Positions 61,980 through 64,000 of a DNA stretch of 64,000 nt are shown here, piece by piece. The position numbers and the translations under genes are program-made. The notes below the pieces were generated by a model. That model saw nothing but the letters and a program-made list of their open reading frames with translations, searched no databases and was not told the origin of the DNA. This stretch comes from Piliocolobus tephrosceles (lineage: Eukaryota > Chordata > Mammalia > Primates > Cercopithecidae): assembly GCF_002776525.5 (NCBI RefSeq), contig NC_045449.1, positions 367,545-431,544 on the forward strand, written 5' to 3'. Position 1 is the stretch's first letter. Each line of letters opens with the position of its first letter.

Positions 61980-62713
61980 CTAAACATTGAAAAACCAAAG
62001 AGAGAAAGGAAGACAGTTAAGGAGGATGTAAAACGCTTCTGCAAGTAGCTCCCTAAGAAACGAATGCAGATGAAGCAGGGAAAAATCTCAGGTTAGCAAA
62101 CATTCTCACAATACAAAATCACAATAATTTCCAGCATTTAAATTTAATGTGGCATCTCTTTGGACTTTACTCGGGGTTATAAAACCTTCAGCTGTGAGCA
62201 TGAAATGAACTTTTTTACCCCAAATTAAATGATCCAAACAGCAATTCAGTATTGAGCATACAGGACAGAGGAGGCACGCACAGCACCATTCCTCCTGAAC
62301 AAGGTAAGGAAAGTGTGCCTTCTGGTGCTGACACTGCTGGGCCGTACAAAATGCCTCAGTCAGCACATGGTACTCAGACGGTCTTTCCTAACGGAACGAC
62401 GGCCTGAGCTTCCAGCAAAGACTTTCAAATCTCAAGAAGACTGAAATAGAAGCCCTGTAACATACGCTTAACATGTAAGTTACTAGGAGGGCAGGAGCCG
62501 TCTTCGGGGAGTGAGAAGGCAGTTTGGGGAGTAAGAGCCTGACAGTGTTGTTTCAGCAGGTCCAAGGGGAGAGACGCTGTCTCTGGGAATGCAAGTATAT
62601 TTCAGTCACCAGAAAAGCATATTCAATAGAGAAGTTGGAAAAATTCCCCAACTTTACTAACACCCAGGTGAAATCATCCACTGTGTTTCTTTGTCCACGC
62701 TAAGAACCTTCCT
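61980..62713. other. Intron 5' of VPS53 exon A
   Basis: Unique sequence. The exon that should precede exon A was searched for by its expected peptide and not found. Confidence 0.6.
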
Positions 62714-62738
62714 TTGTGTGTGTGTGTGTGTGTGTGTT
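62714..62738. repeat. (GT)n microsatellite at the pseudogene tail
   Basis: About eleven GT dinucleotides directly follow the 3' UTR end of the RPS4X-like retrocopy (CA on the pseudogene strand). This is where the original poly(A) tail would be, so the microsatellite probably grew from it. Confidence 0.85.
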
Positions 62739-63553
62739 TTATCACGCCACACTATTTTTAATTACGTACAAAGATCTAATGCGTAACGCATGGACCATTC
62801 CACCCGCTGCTGTTTGGCTGCCAGTCTCGTCTCTCTCTTCCGCAATGGTGAGGCGGATACCCTTTCCTCAGGGAAGAGAAATCCATGGTTTGTTGCCAAT
62901 AGTGAAAATGGTGGAAAGCCGAGAGGCAAAGCTGTTGCCACTGGCGTCTTTCACATGAACCACATCAAAAGATCCAGGGTCCTCTCTCTGTTGGGGTCAC
63001 ACCAGTTCTTCCCAGGTTGGCACCTCCAGTCACCATATACAGCTTACCAGTGTCAAACTTGATGAAATCAATAATCTTGCCAGTCTCCAAATCAATCTGA
63101 ATGGTGTCATTCACCTTGATGAGGCGTCAGGGTAGCGGACGGTGCGAGCATCATGGTCACCAGATGAGGGACTCCTTTTGTGTCCACAAAGATCTTTCTC
63201 ACTTTGCACAACTTGTACTTGGCCTCCTCAGGTGTAATACGATGTACAGCAAAGCGACCCTTGGTGTCACAGATCAAATGGAAATTCTCGCCTGTCTTGT
63301 CCATGCTGATGACATCCAGGAACCCAGCAGGGCAGGTTACATCAGTTCGGACCTTGCCATCGATCTTAATGAACCACTGCATGCAAGTCTTCTTTCCTTA
63401 AGTCTGTTCCTTAGGAAAATGATGAGGGGGAGACACTCTCTCAACTTGGGGGACCGTGGACAGACGAGGAGCCAACACACCAGTCCATTTATCCAGCACC
63501 CAATGCTTTGGAGCTGCCAGGCGCTTCAGACACTTCTTGGCACCACGAGCCAT
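62738..63553 (-). pseudogene. Processed pseudogene of ribosomal protein S4 (RPS4X-like)
   Basis: On the minus strand this intronless copy begins MARGAKKCLKRLAAPKHW and continues with long RPS4 matches such as FIKIDGKVRTD and KGRFAVHRITPEEAKYKLCK. It ends in an RPS4X-like 3' UTR containing TACGTAATTAAAAATA. RPS4 is a small-subunit ribosomal protein of 263 residues. This copy is broken: the frame is lost near the serine-threonine-glycine region (about 63460), about 24 nt are missing near 63390 with an in-frame stop, and further frameshifts occur near 63140 and 63000. The lack of introns and the 3' UTR show an L1-mediated retrocopy of an mRNA. A GT microsatellite sits where the poly(A) tail should be. 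It lies in a VPS53 intron in the same transcriptional direction as VPS53. Confidence 0.95.
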
Positions 63554-64000
63554 GGCTGCGTTAGGCAAGGAATGGGGACCTCCGTCTTCCGGTGCACGCA
63601 GCGAAACTTTCTCAACAGCAATTTGGTTGCCCAGGTTCTGTGATACCTGGAAGGAAGGGACTGCCCTGGATACCAAGCACAAACACTGCAGTCATGGGAC
63701 AGATGCATCCCACTAAAGGGAGAAACTCGGCAGTGAGTTCGTGTGCCCCGTGAACTCACAAAGGTTACGACCTGCCCAGCTCGAGTCCACACCCACAATC
63801 CTGCGAGCCTCACCTGGATCTCAGTTGGAAAAAGCCTCTTTCATGGGGACTTCCCAATCAAGCCTGCCTTCCTTCTACAACCCCCAAACAACCTCTGTTT
63901 CCACTGAATTAAAAAAAAAAAAGTTTAGGACCCACCACTACTTTACCAAATACTTGAATTTGGGGCAAAAAAAAAAACCCTGGAGTGATGTCACAAGCTA
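63554..64000. other. Intronic sequence beyond the RPS4X pseudogene
   Basis: Unique, with two short A runs (63911-63921, 63967-63977). No exon recognised. Confidence 0.5.

Noticed and set aside
63101..63643. 180-codon frame (+)
   Set aside because: It is the antisense of the RPS4X-like retrocopy.

Overview
The window is nuclear DNA from a primate, and most probably from an Old World monkey (macaque, baboon or a relative). It holds about fifty Alu elements, several L1, L2 and MIR copies and a MaLR-type LTR. The youngest AluY copies carry the form common in cercopithecid genomes: 'ctagccgggcgaggtggcgg' in the sense direction and 'gtggccggatctcagctcac' in the antisense direction.

The only functional protein-coding gene I can support is VPS53, on the minus strand and running through the whole window. 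VPS53 is a subunit of the GARP and EARP tethering complexes. Eight internal exons were found by translating both strands and matching the VPS53 protein. In transcript order they are 61979-61864, 59266-59147, 47185-47107, 44400-44257, 43185-43043, 39257-39116, 23656-23555 and 15659-15565. Every intron has GT-AG borders, and the reading phase carries over from exon to exon without a break. Together they encode about 313 consecutive residues, roughly residues 125-437 of a protein of about 830. The promoter and first exons lie beyond 64000 and the C-terminal exons lie below position 1. All other sequence is intron.

Layout: 1-15564 is the 3'-most intron visible (L1 3' end, nested Alus, two parallel decayed L1ME copies and a 32-bp minisatellite of about 0.9 kb). 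15660-23554 holds Alus, a short L1 insertion with clear target-site duplications and a 71-bp tandem repeat inside an old L1 tail. 23657-39115 is the largest complete intron (L2, MIR, nested DNA transposons, a VNTR born inside an Alu, two 10-N gaps). 39258-43042 is Alu-rich. 43186-44256 holds two Alus that used the same target site. 44401-47106 has a 30-bp minisatellite near an exon. 47186-59146 has an 18-bp minisatellite with a 100-N gap, an AluY locus broken by 100-N and 400-N gaps, an inverted L1 and an MLT1-like LTR. 59267-61863 has a 16/17-bp minisatellite. 61980-64000 contains a processed RPS4X pseudogene.

I found no CRISPR, operon or other novel multi-gene system, and none is expected here. 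The points most worth checking are the cluster of intronic minisatellites (one rich in splice-donor-like motifs on the transcribed strand), the probable assembly duplication at 50134-51152, a 5-nt-spaced tandem splice acceptor, and two NPF motifs in the VPS53 linker. Repeat family names come from pattern recognition, so subfamily labels are approximate.
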